Origin: Amphibalanus amphitrite
Taxonomy: Eukaryota > Arthropoda > Thecostraca > Balanomorpha > Balanidae
Direction: 5' to 3'
Assembly (NCBI RefSeq): GCF_019059575.1
Contig: NW_024881531.1
Coordinates: forward strand, 620,001-684,000
DNA length: 64,000 nt
Shown: piece after piece, positions 21,818-37,134 of the stretch
Position numbering within the stretch: the stretch's first letter is position 1
How the letters are laid out: each line of letters opens with the position of its first letter
Program-made: the position numbers and the translations under genes
The notes under the pieces: model-generated
Told to the model about the DNA's origin: nothing
Seen by the model: the letters and a program-made list of their open reading frames with translations, nothing else
The model's database searches: none

Positions 21818-24800
21818 ATGTCCTTACATAATCAACATAAAAGCATGTATTTACTTTATTTACCCATCACTCCAGCAGCTGATCCATTGATGTCTATGGC
21901 GTGTGGGCGCCTGCGCAGGCCCCTCCTGGCCATCACCTGGGCCCTGAGCAGGTCCGGCAAATCACCGCCATTGACCGTCCGCCCGCGAGCAACAGCCGCC
22001 GCTGAAAGACGCCAAAACGAGAGGCCGGCCGGCGGAACTGCTGACTGCGCCGCGCTGCCTCCATCTGTCAGAATGGGCGTCATCGCGCCATTTATCGCCC
22101 CGCCCGCGCCGCGACCGTCTCGGCGCGCCGTCACCGTCACCGCCGCGCCGTCCGTCGCCGCGCGCCGCCCCTGACGCAAATTAATATCAACCTCCACTTG
22201 TTAGTGGCGATTGGATTAGGCGGCAAAGGAGCGGCCGGCCGACCGGCGCCGTAGTTGGCTAATTCGATTTCAAGTGGGGGTTTGTGGACACCGATTGATG
22301 ATGGTCGAGGAGGTTCGACAGCGGCGGCGGACACTGACGAAAATCGGCACGGACGACGCGACGGTGTCCCGGTGTGGCGAGACTGACAGTCAGGGGGTTG
22401 CCACTGGACTGGATTGGGAGTGATGGGTTGGCAGACTGGTGTGCGAATATATACAGAGCTCGACAATGTTTTTTTTTTTTTTAGGTGGAGCAAAGGTGAA
22501 TTAAATTCAAATAGGTATTCTGTGCGTAAGTCCAATTGTTTTATTTGCTAATCTTTCACCTAATTTTTGGAATATCAACACGAAATGAAGGAACAAGAGC
22601 ACGCACTAAGTAGAGCTCCGTAAATGTGAAAAAGAAATGTCCAAGCCTCTGCTCAATTTATGAATAGCTATCCTCTAGCTGATGCTTCAATAGCAATGGA
22701 CAGTCCACTTCACAGAGGAGAGGAGCTACAGAGGAGACCACATGTCAAACGCACCGGGACTGGAATTAACCCACCGCACCAGAGCAGCCATTCACAGCAG
22801 ACGCACTCGTCTCCCACAGCACTGAGCATATACAGTCAATTGTTGACCGTGTCCAGTCAATCGCGGACCGTGTCCAGTCAATCACTGCTCGCGACACGGG
22901 CCGTCCCCGGCAGTAGCCCCGGGGGAGCTGTCACACTCAGAGAGGACAGTTGCCGCCGCTGACCGCACCCCGTCCGACAGGGGAGCCCTCAGCCCCCTCG
23001 CCGCTCGCCTAATTTCCCATTCCCCCGCTCCCCCGCTGCAGGCTGGCCGCTGGCCGCGCAGTTAATCCAGCGTGACAAGTTTAACTCTCTCCCGCTGGCT
23101 AACCCTATCGAAAACAGCCCCCATCAACTGACCGGATCTCCATAATGTGTCGCACTGGTGAGGACTCGACGAGCCTCGCTGTCCCCCCTGGGTTCCCGGG
23201 GCAGGCGAGGGCGAGAGAGAAGCAGCGCCGGCCGGCGACAGCCCAGCGCGCCAGAACTCAACAAGCTTACGAGCCACGCGCTATACCGTCCCTTCGCACC
23301 CTCTCACAAGTCACATTTACCCTCGCACGCAATAGCAAACGCATACACCTCCTCACTTTACTTCTGTAGTTTCTCCCACTCCGTCGACACATTCCCGAGC
23401 CGGTATCGGCCCGTCGGCGCCGTCGAAGTCGACGATTGAGACGGCGGAGGGGTTTGATGAAATCGGCCGTCTGCCGGCGGACGGGGCGCCGGCTGGCCGG
23501 AATGGACTGAGCAGGTTAGCAGGCCGAGTTTTTCATCGGAGTGACGACGCTGCAGCTTCACGGCGGTATGGTGACGCGCGGTATGGTAGGTGAGGGTAGA
23601 GCAGGGATGGTGTTGCTATGGCGCTATGGATGGGTATGAGTACGGTGTATCAGGTATCAGAAGGTTTAGTATGGCAGATCAAAGTGTAGAAGGAGAGACT
23701 GCCACATAACATGTGGTATCTAAACATGATGTCATTTGTAAAGAACAAAAGGCATTAACAACAAACATCGGGGATGTGCTCTATAATTTGATTGGAAGGC
23801 CAATATGTGCTGTTAACAAATGAATTCTCACATTACCATTGCATTCCTAACCAAACGGAAAGCCGTCGCTCCCTGGAAATAAGCTCATTTTATTTGGAGA
23901 ATAAAACTCAATTCAAACATTTCATTGTTTTAACCCATCCAGATAGTCACTAAGCGGCCAACGTCTCATATGCAGCGTTATTCTTTCGGAGTAGAAATAA
24001 CTAACTGCAGAGAGAGTGTTGCATTTTACGAGTGGTATGGACATAAACAAACTTGTTATGACAATCAATCGACAGTTCCGTGACACTGCCCAGACATATT
24101 GCAGTCGGTCCGAACCGCGGCAGTTCAGGCCCGTGCCGGTGACGGCGTCACCGCCGACGGTCCCAGATCAGAGCCGGTCCGATTCCTTTGAACGGCCGGC
24201 GGCAGTTCGAGTCAGCACGCGCGCCGCGCCGTCCCGGCCATTCAGAGTCGGTAACAAGTGCCCATAAAATCCGGCCCAAATCGGCCCGCCGAGCCGCTCA
24301 AGAGCCATAATGTCCACCAGCATCTATGCAGATGGTGCGGCGACAGGCCGACGTTATTGCTCCTTCACTGGTCCTCTCGCTGACACCCGCGATTCAATAT
24401 ATCGCCGCCACGACTCGGCCGCCGCCGGTGGACAAAAAGGACGCGTCGGCGGCGACAGCGCGGCGAGGGTGGCGCGTGTTTGCGCCGCCGGCGACGCAGC
24501 TCTGATCCATGCTCCCTTTGAACCAATTTGAAGGTAACAAAATTTTATGGCGGGTCGGTTTAGACGTGACCTGGGAGACAACCGCTGCGCGATCGTCACG
24601 TTTGAAATATGACGCCCGAGGCGAATCGCAGCGCCGCGCCGCACTGGTGACGAGTGTGGCGCTGGTGCGACAATTGTGTGGAGGAGGACGATATCATGGC
24701 CTAGAGGTCAAATTATGAAACCTGGAAAAGCGGTGTTTAAGATGAGGGTTACGTGCAAACCATTTAGGTTATAGGTAGTCCATTCACTTCTTAAGTCAAT

Positions 24801-25257
24801 CCTGTTTTCTTGGCTACGCATTCGAGAATCAGTCTAAAAAAATATCGAGCTTCTTAAGGCAGTCCAGTGCATCTTTTTCATAGTCATGAGTATGACACAG
24901 TAAGGCTTCCAAGGTATCCATTGACTGACCTCAAGCCAATCGACCCGTCATACATTTAGATCGGCAAGCTAACTCATAATGATCTTTCCTCGTCGAACCC
25001 CAAGCCCAAAATCCCCCATATAACTCGACTCATCCCCGTCTTTCGGTGACCTTGGCTGACCGGACCGGAGGGGGCGGGGTCTACTGGACCGGCCCTGCAG
25101 CTGACACCGGCCCGGGTCGGGTGGACCGCCCCTATCGGTACCTCCGGGGAAGCGGAGAGCCCTGTTTGGGCTGCCGGGACGGACACGGGCTGCATTGCGC
25201 GCCGTCAGCAGTGGGGAACAGCGCCGGGCGCGGCGGACTAATGGAGCGGGAGGCCTC
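21818..25257. other. Gene-poor stretch with GC-rich islands
   Basis: No gene seen. CpG-rich islands lie at about 21890-22420, 22900-23560 and 24110-24660. The first contains CAAATTAATATCAACC and GCTAATTCGATTTC, homeodomain-like AT cores in GC-rich surroundings. Poly(T) occurs at 22469-22482. None of the overlapping frames has a recognisable domain. Confidence 0.4.
22833..22882 (+). repeat. 21-bp tandem repeat, 2.4 units
   Basis: CAGTCAATTGTTGACCGTGTC and CAGTCAATCGCGGACCGTGTC follow each other directly and are followed by a third CAGTCAAT. Confidence 0.75.
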
Positions 25258-25261
25258 TGCA

Positions 25262-25440
25262 GAGCACCGGACACTGGAACACAAAACTGGAACACAACAC
25301 CGGAGTCCCGGACACTGGAACACAAAACTGGACATAGAACATCAGATACTGGAACACAAAACTGGACACACAGCACCGGACACTGGAACACAAAACTGGA
25401 CATAGAACATCGGATACTGGAACACAACACCGGACACTGA
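25262..25440 (+). repeat. Minisatellite of ACTGGAACACAAA-type units
   Basis: The phrase CACTGGAACACAAAACTGGA recurs several times, joined by ACATAGAACATCGGATACTGG or ACACAACACCGGA linkers, giving basic periods of about 17-18 bases and higher-order units of about twice to three times that. The array is open in several frames, which explains the repetitive peptides predicted there; I do not regard them as genes. Confidence 0.85.
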
Positions 25441-25823
25441 AACTCAGTCAGATGGTGAAAGAGAATGCAAAAGACCTAAGGCACACATAGAATAATGCCC
25501 AAAACTTTAATACATCCCAGTCATTTAACTTTTCGATGTTCATGGTAAATAGAACGTTTACACAATAAAACACAAAGGTTAAACACACGCCAAAAATATA
25601 ATGCATAGCTTCATTGGAGACTCGGATTAATCAGCCACCGAAAAGTCGCGTTATTCGTTTATCATATAGTTGCATCATTCCAATGAAAACATTTCTAAAT
25701 AGTAAAAGGCAACATTATTCCTGTAAAACAATCATAGGGTCGATCGGCGGTCTAGCCCGCGTCCCATCCATTCAGCCCGGCAGCCCGAAGTCCTGAGTCT
25801 GACCTGCGGTGACCTTTACCATA
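25441..25823. other. Spacer between minisatellite and MITE
   Basis: AT-rich DNA with no gene, element end or repeat that I can recognise. Confidence 0.4.
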
Positions 25824-26120
25824 CACTGAAAACAATTTAACCCAAGGCTGGCGAGTAAACCGGTGTTTTACGGGTACCCCTATCCGCAACCATTTTTAAC
25901 CACCCTCCCAGGAGTAGTGCTGGGTCCCATTGCGGTGTAGTCGTACTTACTCTGACCGGATATAACCGCTGTCAGCGAACAAGTCCGCTGAGAGCAGGGA
26001 CGACTACACTGCAATGGGATCTTACTGTACTCCTGGGAGGGTGGTTAAAAATGGTTGCGGATAGGGGTACCCGCAAAACACCGGTTTACTCGCGGGCCTT
26101 GGGTTAAATTGTTTTCAGTG
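25824..26120. mobile_element. TA-flanked MITE with ~105-bp terminal inverted repeats
   Basis: The ends are CACTGAAAACAATTTAACCC and its inverted copy. The inverted arms extend about 105 bases each, ending near CCCAGGAGTA, and enclose a loop of about 80 bases. TA flanks both ends (25822-25823 and 26121-26122). Length 297 bp, no coding capacity. The TA duplication points to a Tc1/mariner-type transposase acting in trans. Arms differ by few mismatches, so the copy may be fairly young. Confidence 0.85.
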
Positions 26121-27876
26121 TACCTACTGAATGATCATCCCCATTGACTACTGAGACATAATTTCCAAGAAAGCAGCGTCATACGCGAACCGGTGATCGC
26201 AAACCTCTCAATGGTGCACATCATTTAATGCTGACAGACTATATTTCTCTCCAGTCCTCACACTCACTCGGGCGGATTCGGCAGCTGCGGCCTCCACCTG
26301 GGTGGCTTTGTTTAGTGGCAGTCAGTTAGCAGACACAAGCTGTCAAGGCTGTGCGCGGATGGGCAAACGCTGTGCCTCGCCGTGCCACAGGCAGCACAGG
26401 TGTCTTCCCGGCCGTACCTATTGTGTGTGGCCCGACGGACACGATGGTGGAAACCCGTTGCGCCGCCGCCCCGCCGCCGAAGCGTCGAACATGTGTCGGC
26501 ACCGACGCGCATATGGCACGGTGGATGACGGACGTGACACGACGGATTTGTGACGTGACGTGACGGATTTGTGATGTGACGCGGCGAGACAGACATAGTG
26601 AACCAGAAGGTCGATAGGTACATACATACAGCGGAGTGTGCCAGTGACATCGGTGGGAAGGAATATGCTCGTTTGTTCAAAAGAATGGGATTTTTTAGAC
26701 TTGGGAAACCCGGGGTAGAAGAGCTGGTACTCGGTAGGAAGTTCCAGTTCGTTTTGAATCATATCAGTGTTAATTTATCCATTTCTCCTAGTCAGTGGCA
26801 GTGGTCGGTCGCGGCGTTATGCACTTGCAGGCCAGATGATGCCGGCGAGCAGACCGGGAATCGCACGGTTTAGTGCAGTGCATTCGCTCAACAGATAATG
26901 ACACACCGACAGCGGCAGCGGCATGCAACACAATGAAAATACAAACGGTTAGGTCAATGTACCTGTAGCTGTTTTACACGCTCACAATCGGTTTATGATT
27001 TAATTTTAACATATATTTTCGTCTTCAGTATTTAAGGAATAATGAATATGCATAGTGCAATTTCGCGTTGAATATATTTTACATCATCGGAACGCCCAAA
27101 AATACTAGATGGATCACAGCTACCGAGACAGACTGCTACCACCACCATATCGGGCCGTCGAATATTTTTCGTTTCGCAAAAAGCGCGCCGGTCCGCCGCC
27201 GCGTTGCGCGCCAATTCGCGGATTTTATTTGGCGCGGGCGCGTGATTTGCTCATTGTTACCGACTCTCCCCCTGCGACGTGCGCCGCCTGAGAAGAGCTC
27301 GACACCAGCGGACGGACGGCAGCGGACGGCGGCCACCGGCCCCAGCTCCAGAGCCGACCCGGCAAATAGCCGTCGGCGATACACCGGTCGGCCCACCGCC
27401 GCCAGATTAGCCTCATTAGGTCCGCGGGCGGCACGAGACCTAGCGGGGAGGGGAGAGGAGGGGAGAGGCCGAGTCGGATATTCATCCTCTGACAGCACCA
27501 GTCGGCAGATTTTATGAAAAAGTTCGCCGATCTCCGCATGTCGGACATTGTCGAATTAGGGTAATTGGAGTCGGCAAAGTTTTGTGGCGCTTCGATGACA
27601 TTTACGGTCGTTTGGAGCCGTCTGACGGCCGATGAGTTGATTCGACTGTGGGGGGAGGGGTAGGGGGATACCCCCAGCTCACTGCCGGCGTCTGGGGTGG
27701 TCCACGGGGGTGCGGCCGCGAGAGAGGCACCTGCCGCCAGGTGGCGGCTGTTTTTGTTTCCCGGCTATTGGTGATCGATCAGGGTCAGGAATCGATGCCG
27801 TTTGAAATCCGCCGGCGGTATTGGGTCGCACGGCTGCCGGTGAGTGGGAATGGCACAGAAGGGCGGAACTGTGTGC

Positions 27877-28019
<143 letters not shown>

Positions 28020-31000
28020 GCGGCACGGTACGGAGGCTAGAGTGAGTGAATGGTTAACGGACCTCCAGTGCAAGGTAGTGAGACTGTGCCCACCCATATA
28101 GGATTATTATCATATCCTATTCAATAGGGCTGAATTTATGGGCACTGACTAATCGGTAACGTTTGACCCGGCAACTCAAGCCTAGCCAGCATAGCAGGCA
28201 GGATGAATGTCATTCGGCTGGCTTCTTGCGGAATGTCATGATGAAAAGAGCGCGTTCGTATTTTAGTGCCGCTTATTTGCTTGCAGTGCCTCCTCTTTCG
28301 ATCAAAAATGGAGCTTGTCGTATACACATGCAAATTAAAGCATTACTTGTGCGAGATGTGACTTATCGAGTTATCAAATATATGCAAAAATAAAAAATAA
28401 ATCATATGAGCTATGCAGCAATTCGTGTTTTTCTTCTAGTTATTTGCCACTCGCCATCTAATCGATATTTTTATCAACCCCTGCCCCCCACAGACGGCAA
28501 GGCAGGGGTGGGCTTTTGTCACAGCAGTGTGGATGTCAGACAAGCTGCACTTAGGTGATGATATGAGCTGTTTTTATCTCATAAAATGTAAAAGGTCAGG
28601 CTACTGAGCTGTGTGACAGCTGCGCACAGCCCGCAGCGCAGCACACACGGCGACAGGGCTGGCAACCCCTATGTGCGGTATCCTGTCCAGTGTCCAGCGG
28701 TCGCCGATTTCGCAGTGGCTGATGGGCCTCATCCGGGCCCGATCGGACACTGACGACAGGCGGCGCCCCTTCCGCGGGCGGTCGATCGGTCATCTCTTCC
28801 TCGGACCACGCACCGATTACCCCCTCCCTCCCCGTCTCTCAGACGGGCCCGAACGGCTGTCTGTAGACTGGAGGGAGCTAACGACTGTTCTGTGAGATCA
28901 GGACCCGCTGAGTGCGACACACCGGCAGTGACGGATACGGCGAGGCCGGCATAATAAGGATAAAGGAGAGTATGCTTTGGTTTAGAAGAGATATGTCTTT
29001 TCCTGTTATCATCAACCTTTTCAGTCCCTTTATTGCTGAATGTGAGATGAGCTTCGCTTTACAATGAGCCGTGAGCAATCTTTTTCAAGCGTGAAAGTCA
29101 CAACAATATGATTTTTAAGCACGTTGACTCTCAGTTATCAGTTGATTTCATTTCATTACTAGCCAGTTTAATCATAAACCGTCTACTAACTGGCCTCGCC
29201 GGCGTCATTACCAACTCTTTTCAGCGGACAATCCCACTGATTCCCCTCTTTTTCCTTCCACCTGTTACACATCCGACTTCTCAAACCTCACAGCGGGCCG
29301 ATCCCGGTTATAACGCGATATGACGAAATTAATGGCCGGGAAAATTCACCCCACGGCCGCGCCCCGCCGCCGGCCGACAACCCCAGTACGGCCCGGACGA
29401 CTGGATTACTTCAGAGCCCGCCATATATAAATGTCTCACTTTTACGACAAATTGGGCTGTGGCAGCTCATAGATGACTTTAGCGAGCGGCGCGCGCGATC
29501 GGCGGCCCGGAGGGTCGGGCTCGGCCGCGGCGGGAGACGGTCGTTACGGCCGCGGAGTTCGCTCGAGCCGTCTGCTAATGTGAGCTGAGGGGGGCCGAAC
29601 GGAATGCGGCGCGACACACACGGGCCGGCGGCCGTGGAGGGCCGCCAGCGCCGCCGCAGATTGAATTTGTGATTGTCGATCGGTAATTTGCGCCGCCGCG
29701 GATCAAAGGACGTCTGAATGGGCGGTCCGGCTCGTCGGCCGAGGTCGGTAATTTGTGATTGATGAGTGGCGTTTAGGGTGTGCGAGCGTTTGGCTGTGTG
29801 TGTGTGACGGGGCGAGCGTTGAACACAGCTGTTTCACGCCCCATGACAGCTGACATTTGGTGAAGAGAAGAATAGGTTAGGTATAACACATGCATATATG
29901 AACACCTCACATGTGGCATCCAATACAAAACAAAGCAAATCATAACATGCAGAAGTGCTTAATATATCGGCCAGCCAATCGCAGAACACACATGAGCTTA
30001 CGAGTACGACGCGCCGACAGTTTATTGCCATCAATTTATAAGTCTCGAAAATGTTGGATGGGAATAAAAAACTGATCTCGCTTTTTAGGCCCACCGCATA
30101 CCTAACTAATTCAGTTTTAAACGTACCACTTCATTTCCTGTCGATCACGACTGCAGCCGTTCCCCTCCCCCCTCCCCTCCGACTCCCACCGTGCCGCCAA
30201 ACGGGCTCCGGTCGCCTCATTGACTGTGCCACCGGGGCGTCACCGGCCGCATGTGCGCCGTAATTGCCGCTGCGCCACCGTCCGCCGCCGCTGCGCCGAT
30301 CAGCGGCACGTCTGACTTCTGTCAGAGCCGGCTCCAGCTGGGAGGCCGCCGCCGGGCATCGGCGCGTGCCGTGTCACACCGCGGCGTCATCGGCGTCATC
30401 CGAGCGTCATCGAGGCGTCATTGGACGTCATCCGGGTGTCAGACGCGGCGCGGCGGCGGCGGAACAACAGGCGTGACACGTGCTGTGTGATGTGACGCAC
30501 GTGACAAAGGCGCTGTAGTCTGTCTGTGACGCCGCCGGCACTGGCATCATGACGGCTGAGTCAGGACTGGAATGTGCGAGCGACTATAAAGTGAGGAGAA
30601 GAGCTCTGGTTGGCATAGGTCATTAGACTTTGCATGAAGAAATATCTGAGTGATGTGCGACGTTGCATCACTCCCACTTGTTTCGAGCATAAAAAATGAG
30701 CGTCGTTTAAACTGACCCGCTGGACTAAATGCCAGCGTTGAGTGAGTCATAGTCACCGCGCGCTGAGCGGGGGCACACCTCGGTCAGAGAACACCACGAG
30801 CGCGAAGCGTGCCCGACAGCCCGGAGAAAAACACGGCTCGTTCCAGCCACAGACGCCACTTCATCTCCACCAAATTATGCAATTAAAGCAAGAAAGATTG
30901 CCTCGATTTGTCGGCGTCAGGCGGCCGGACGAGCGTGGTGTCCCGTTGCGGTCGGGCCGTGCCGGAACGTTGTTCGCTCGGGCCGAGTACAGGGGTGACG

Positions 31001-33123
31001 TCATCGGGACAGCAGGCGTGACGTCACCAGTGGACGGCGGCCATTGTTCAGAGGGGCCCTCGTGACCCGCGCTGCACGGTTCAGATGGGTGACTCACAAC
31101 TGAGAGAGAGCCAGTATGGCCGCCGAGATCTGGACTGTGCACTGTGAGACGAGCGCAGGGTGGGTGCAAAGTGGTGGGGGCGGAGCAGTAGGTTGGGAGC
31201 TCCAAAACTATATAGGATGGAGCTGATTGGCGGGCTCTAACAACACATACAAGCCAGTGGTTTCGGAACGGTGACTAAAGCAGCCTCAGACAATGGTAGA
31301 TTCAATGGCGATCGATCAGGATGAACCATAGTTGCCGCAGACGTCTGTGGGATTAGTGAGTGAAAGGATTTTGTTTTAAAGGAATCACTTTTTTCTTTTC
31401 CTACAGTATTTCCAAGTTTTACAGTTTTTTAAGGCGGTGATCAACGACAAATCTATAAAAGGTGGTGTCCGTATCTTACGCAAATTCTGAAGCCCAAAAT
31501 AGATGCAAGAGACGGGCGAGATTCGGAGCGCTTCATTTCAAAGATAACTTAAGTGCAAGACTGGAACATCGCGTCGGCATAAGGCATCCGCTTTTGGCCC
31601 TTCACATGTAACTTTTAGCCGTCCCGCTGTAGCCACCCTTGTCCTGTGCAGTGTGCACCTCAGTTTCCCCACGCCACGTTAACCCCCGCGCCACGTTCGT
31701 CCCTCTCGCGCCGCGATCGTCCGAGATACCGCAGGCGCGGCGATCGATCGGCATCGGCGGCGAAAAAGGTCGCTTAGTTGCAAAATTCCTCGCTGGCCGT
31801 TGGTAGGTGGTCAGTTGGTGAGGCGGCAGCGGCGTCAGCAGCGCTCCACAGGTCGTCCGGTGCCGTGTCAGCCCCCGGCGGCCGGTCAGCCGCCGCGGGT
31901 CGTCCAGCCGGGCAGCGCCGCCCGAGGGCCGGCTCTGGGCCGCCGTCCAGCTGGCAGGGTCCCCGGAGCCCCACCCCGCGGGCGCCGGCAGCGCGCGCGG
32001 CACGGACGACTCCGTAACCGGGAAACGATGGAAACAAACGACACTGTGTGCTGGCTGAGGAGCGGCGCTTCCACTGAAAAATGGAGCTGACGAGTGTCAT
32101 CGACACCCCGCGAATCGCGCAGAGTGACGGTCCCCCCGGCAGGACGGCGGCGCGACGGCCCGGCTCTTATTGTAATTAGTAGTCGGCCCGGGGTGTCCAT
32201 GGGGTACGAACGCTGTAGGGGTTGACCAGTGCTTCTCTACTCCTATAATCAATTTATTAGTAAAATCCAAATCCACCCGCAAAATAAATAGCAATTGCAC
32301 TAGCCACTTAACAATATCAAAGCTTGAAACTCAGCAATCCGCAATGACTGAATATCGAAAGATTCAGTTAACCAAGGCCCTAAATACACAGCTAACATTC
32401 TACCTTATTTGCCATTCGTTAACTACAGGTGTCAAATAACTGCCGAGCTTTCTTGCTGTGCTGATGTGAAATAAGTTGGCACACCTGTCGTCACTAAGCT
32501 GTAAACCGTACACAATAGCGTGCGTGCTTTTTGCCAAAGGTATCATCACTTCTGCATTGTCACAAAAGCCAGCTTGCGACACCGGTCTGCCGAACAAAAA
32601 CCCGAGCCTTCAGTGCACGAAGAGTATGACTCAGCCTCGGTTATAGAGTAAGCGCTGCTTTGATGTTACCGGTAAGTGACAAGTGATTACGCATTGATTG
32701 ACGGGTTGCATATGCGGGCGATCGGAATTTTTGGTCTGTAGAATTTGCATCGCCAGATGTGTAAAAATGTTACCAAGTCCGAATTTCATGACGAAAAGAG
32801 ACAAGCACCCAAAGAGATAAACCAACTTGTTCGACTCAAGTCTAACCAAGTCTGACCCCGAACCAGCCAATCCAACTCGTAGCCAGCTCCGTCTAATCCC
32901 AACCCGACCCAGTCTGACTCCGATCCGACGCGGTTCGACTTCCGTCCGAACTAGGTCTAGCGACAGTTCCGACTCCCGCCCAACTACTTGGTCTAGCGAC
33001 GGTTCCGACGGTGGGTCGAGGCGGGAGTGTCGGTGCCGACTCAGCACCGCTCTGCAGACTACCGGAGCGGGTAGCCGTCGAGAACGACGAAGCGGTGGAG
33101 CGGTCGGGGCTAGCGAAAGGCAC

Positions 33124-33281
<158 letters not shown>

Positions 33282-36200
33282 AGGGATGGAAAGAAAGAAA
33301 TCAAAAAAGGATGTAGAATACGTATACGAATACTGGAAAATCAAAATAACTGTTTGAGGGAGCGAGGGAACAAGAAGAGAATCATGATAAGAAGACGCGT
33401 CTTGAAAAGTGTAACGTTTAAAAACAGCAGGCTCCAATAAAGTTCAAAGTAGTGTTTATGTTCTTTCCAAGTAGCTGTTCACTCCCAGATAGTAGCCTAT
33501 GAGCCTAATTACTTCTTTTGCGTCTCTACTCCTCGGTGGACTTAAGTGACTTTGATGCTTTTACCTCAAGTACATAAGTACAGAGCTGAAAATGTTGTAC
33601 CTACCTAACAACCTGAAAACAGTATACTTTTTCATCCTTGACGATTCATGCGAACTTCGTGGAAGTCCATTCTGTTCGTTGGGATTCGCACATCTCCTAG
33701 AGGTAACTGAACAAGTCATTCCGACATAATGCTTTAGAATAAATAAATAAAAAACAGCAGCAACATTAACTGTATCGTTTATTTTCTTCTAAACAGTCTA
33801 AACATACTACCTCATAATAGCCCTATATTTATTGACACATTCATTTTACATTGGCGCAAGTCGCTTTCCACGCCTCACATATTGCCTACACGACTTTGTT
33901 TTCGTATGTCACAATTCCATCACACACAGTTACACGGCAGAAACAGCGGCCAGCGAGCAGGATCAATATTGAAAGAAACCTCACACCGAGCTTTACAATT
34001 GCCAGTGATTGCTGCACGGCTCTAAAGTAAAAAATAAGCCAACATATCTGTCGACGCCGACGCCGGCGCCGCGGCAGGGCGAGCGATCTCTTCTCGACAC
34101 CCTTCGGAATGCTCGCCTGGCTAGATATATCACGAATAGTCTGCAAAATAAGACTAGTTGCTCATAGACAACACATTGTGTTGCGCAGCTCTCGTCAAAA
34201 CTCAGACGCCGGCGAAAGCTCACGTCAACACTTAGCGGGCGAATAGCCGTCACCGCCCGGCAGCCTCCAAAACGACGAGAGAGCACAGTTTACACGCACT
34301 GTCAGATATATAATATGTAGATACAGCACACAGCGACACTTCTGGGCCGCCTCAAACTGCTTGCACATGACTGGCTGCAGCGTAGTACCTATAGCTTATC
34401 ATGAGGGGCTGCGCCTCACGTCGACCGCAAACATCGCTCACGAGAGAAGTTCGTTTCAAATCTGACTATGAAACGGCGCAGCGATCGTTATACATACAAT
34501 GAGCAGATGCGACAGAGCCGAGCATAGACCGTGCCCGGTCGGATCGAAAAGTCGAGACCGGGCGGAATCGAACCAGCCCTTAGCTCAGTCGGGTCGAAAA
34601 ACATCACACGGACGGTCTACACACAGAGAACGCTTTTTTGACGGTGTGCGGACGGCAAGTTCGGGAAATAATTAACACACATCGACTGCAATCTGCGTAA
34701 GACAGCCATTGCACATTATCCCGCACGGCATATCCGCAACTGTCGCTCGCTCGATAATCCTACGATACAATAACGGCAGATACATATCGGGTGCTTTCCT
34801 GTGCATTAAAGCCAAACATCTTGTGACATATAAATAGGCAGATTACAGCAGCATAACTACTACATAACAATTCCCCTCAGTAAGCTCTTACGCCTGACCT
34901 AGCGGAAGCTCAGCTCACCCCTCTCTCCACAAAAAGCAATATAGCGAGCGTGACGTAACGGACGACGTTACAGTACCGACTGCCGACATTGCTCGGTGTC
35001 ACATGACGCGCAAACACCGCGCCGGTTATCGTCACGGCCGCCACAATGGTCGACGTTACGAGGTGGTGACGGGTGGTGACGGGAGACGCGGCCAGTTTTC
35101 ACAGCTAATTAGGGGAATGGGACAGGGTAGCGAGTAGTGGGCAGAGCGCGGGCTGAGAGGGGAGCCGGGGTCGGCTAGGGGGTCAGCGACGATTAGAAGG
35201 CGCCAGAGAAGTGCGAGCTTAGCAGCAGTGTGCTATGTTTTAGGGAGGAGTGCGCGTGTGTTTGGATAGCATCGGGTAGAAAAACCATTAGACGTTAATT
35301 TGCTACTCTTTTAACAAGTGTTTAGCTGTTGCAGTCTAATTTTTGGCACAAAACGAACAGTCATGGCTGAAAGCAAACGTCAAAGCTATCAGTCGAGCAG
35401 CGTTCATAAAAGACATATGTATTAAAAAATGGCGGCAGCACGTACCTATCGAGAAAGGTTATACGAATGACAGATTTGGGATAGCTTGACTGATGTGAGC
35501 GCTTGTCAAACCCTGGCAGTTCCCAAAATGACCACAGGCCCCTGGGTGGCATATGTACGGCCAAAGTTCAGCCGCTAGCAACATAGTTACATAATTAACA
35601 TTTTTGATTCGCGCTAATAGGTACTGACGCCAACTTCAGCTAGGTCTCCAATGGTAGGTAAATATGCTTTCAAAGCACCAAAGAAATCGATGACAGGTGT
35701 TGAGCTATCCAGCTATGCGATAGTTTTGGAAAATTGATTTAGCAAACGTCCAAACTACAAACGTTCAGTGGATGAGCCTCAAAGTATCGCTGTCGCGATG
35801 CGCGTCAGCCGTTCGAGGAATTTGCAAACAATGCCAATATTTGAAAGCTGAATAAGCACGCCCGAACCTTGCAAGGTCATTGCCATGATGCTGGCCAGAC
35901 GCGACGATGTTTCTGGTCCGAGTATCGACCGAAAACACAACACGTAACCACCGAGCCACGTTTATACTAACAGTGGTCCTCAGCTGGCTCTGAATTTCGG
36001 GAATTCGCAAAGCGCTACCAGCTCTGCCCAGTGCATCAAGTTAGGCAAACAACTCGAAACGCTGCCGTAAAAAAACCACAGCCTTTGGCCAATCAAACTA
36101 CCAGCCGGATTAACAGTTGAATTTAATTCGGTGACGCTATCCAGATTTCCGCAAAACATCGGCACCGGCATTAACAAGCGCGCTATGCAAGCTCGCCCGT

Positions 36201-37134
36201 TTGGTATCGGCATCCGCACGCCACCCTGCACCACCGCGGAGGCCGGGGCAGTCGCGCTCCCCTATTGACCTCGTGTCCCTTCATCAGCCCAGAGTTCGCA
36301 CACCACGATCGCCGGGCGTGATCGAACACGGTAAAAAAGAGTGTTACCGGATTGCTACCGCGCCGCGTCTCCAAGGCCTCGATAAACACAGGAGCGGGTG
36401 TCGATGTGAGTCCACCGGCTGATCGCGGCGGTCCGGGACGAGTGAATGATGTAACCCGCCCTGTCCGCGTCGGACAGACCACACGCCTGGCCTGTCGGGT
36501 GGTCGCCCGGGGAGACATGGCACGAGCGGAGTCCATGACAGGTCCCGGCGGCAGATGGACAAACAAGGTGGCAGACAGAGAGGCGACGGCGGTGGCGGAG
36601 GCTGGAAGGATAGAGATAAGTTCGGTATTTCAGACATGAAAGGAGGAAATGAAGGAGAAGAAAGCAAAGGAGATGAGACAAGAAAGTATGCTCTCAGACA
36701 GCAAAAAAGGTAAATTAGTGAGACCGTCTTTGTCGATTTAGTTTCACATCTGGGGGGACAGAGCATTCGTAATTACAGCCCCGAAACATACCACGGACGC
36801 CCTCCGAATTCGCCGCGTCTGACATTGACGGAGGTCAGTGGCGACACGCCCCCGCAGCGCCCACTCTCGTCAGTGACCCTCTGTGTCAGTCCGAGCCCGC
36901 GGCGCCCCGTCTGGTGGACACCTCACCGCAGCTGACAGCTCGCGCCGGTCGCGACGGGCCGCGTCGGCCGGCGGCACGCGACACTAAAGTCTCGCCAGCG
37001 GCCGTCGAGTCGCCGCCAGGTATATTTACATTATGACAGCCAGGAGGGGCGGCGGAGAGGCGCCGCCGCGTCCCGCCGGCCGTTTGTACGGTGGTCCGGC
37101 AGTCCGGCATGGGCCGCCGCACTGCCGCTTACCA

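Noticed and set aside
25262-25440. Thr/Asn/Glu-rich repetitive protein
   Set aside because: Minisatellite that is open in several frames with no start or exon support.
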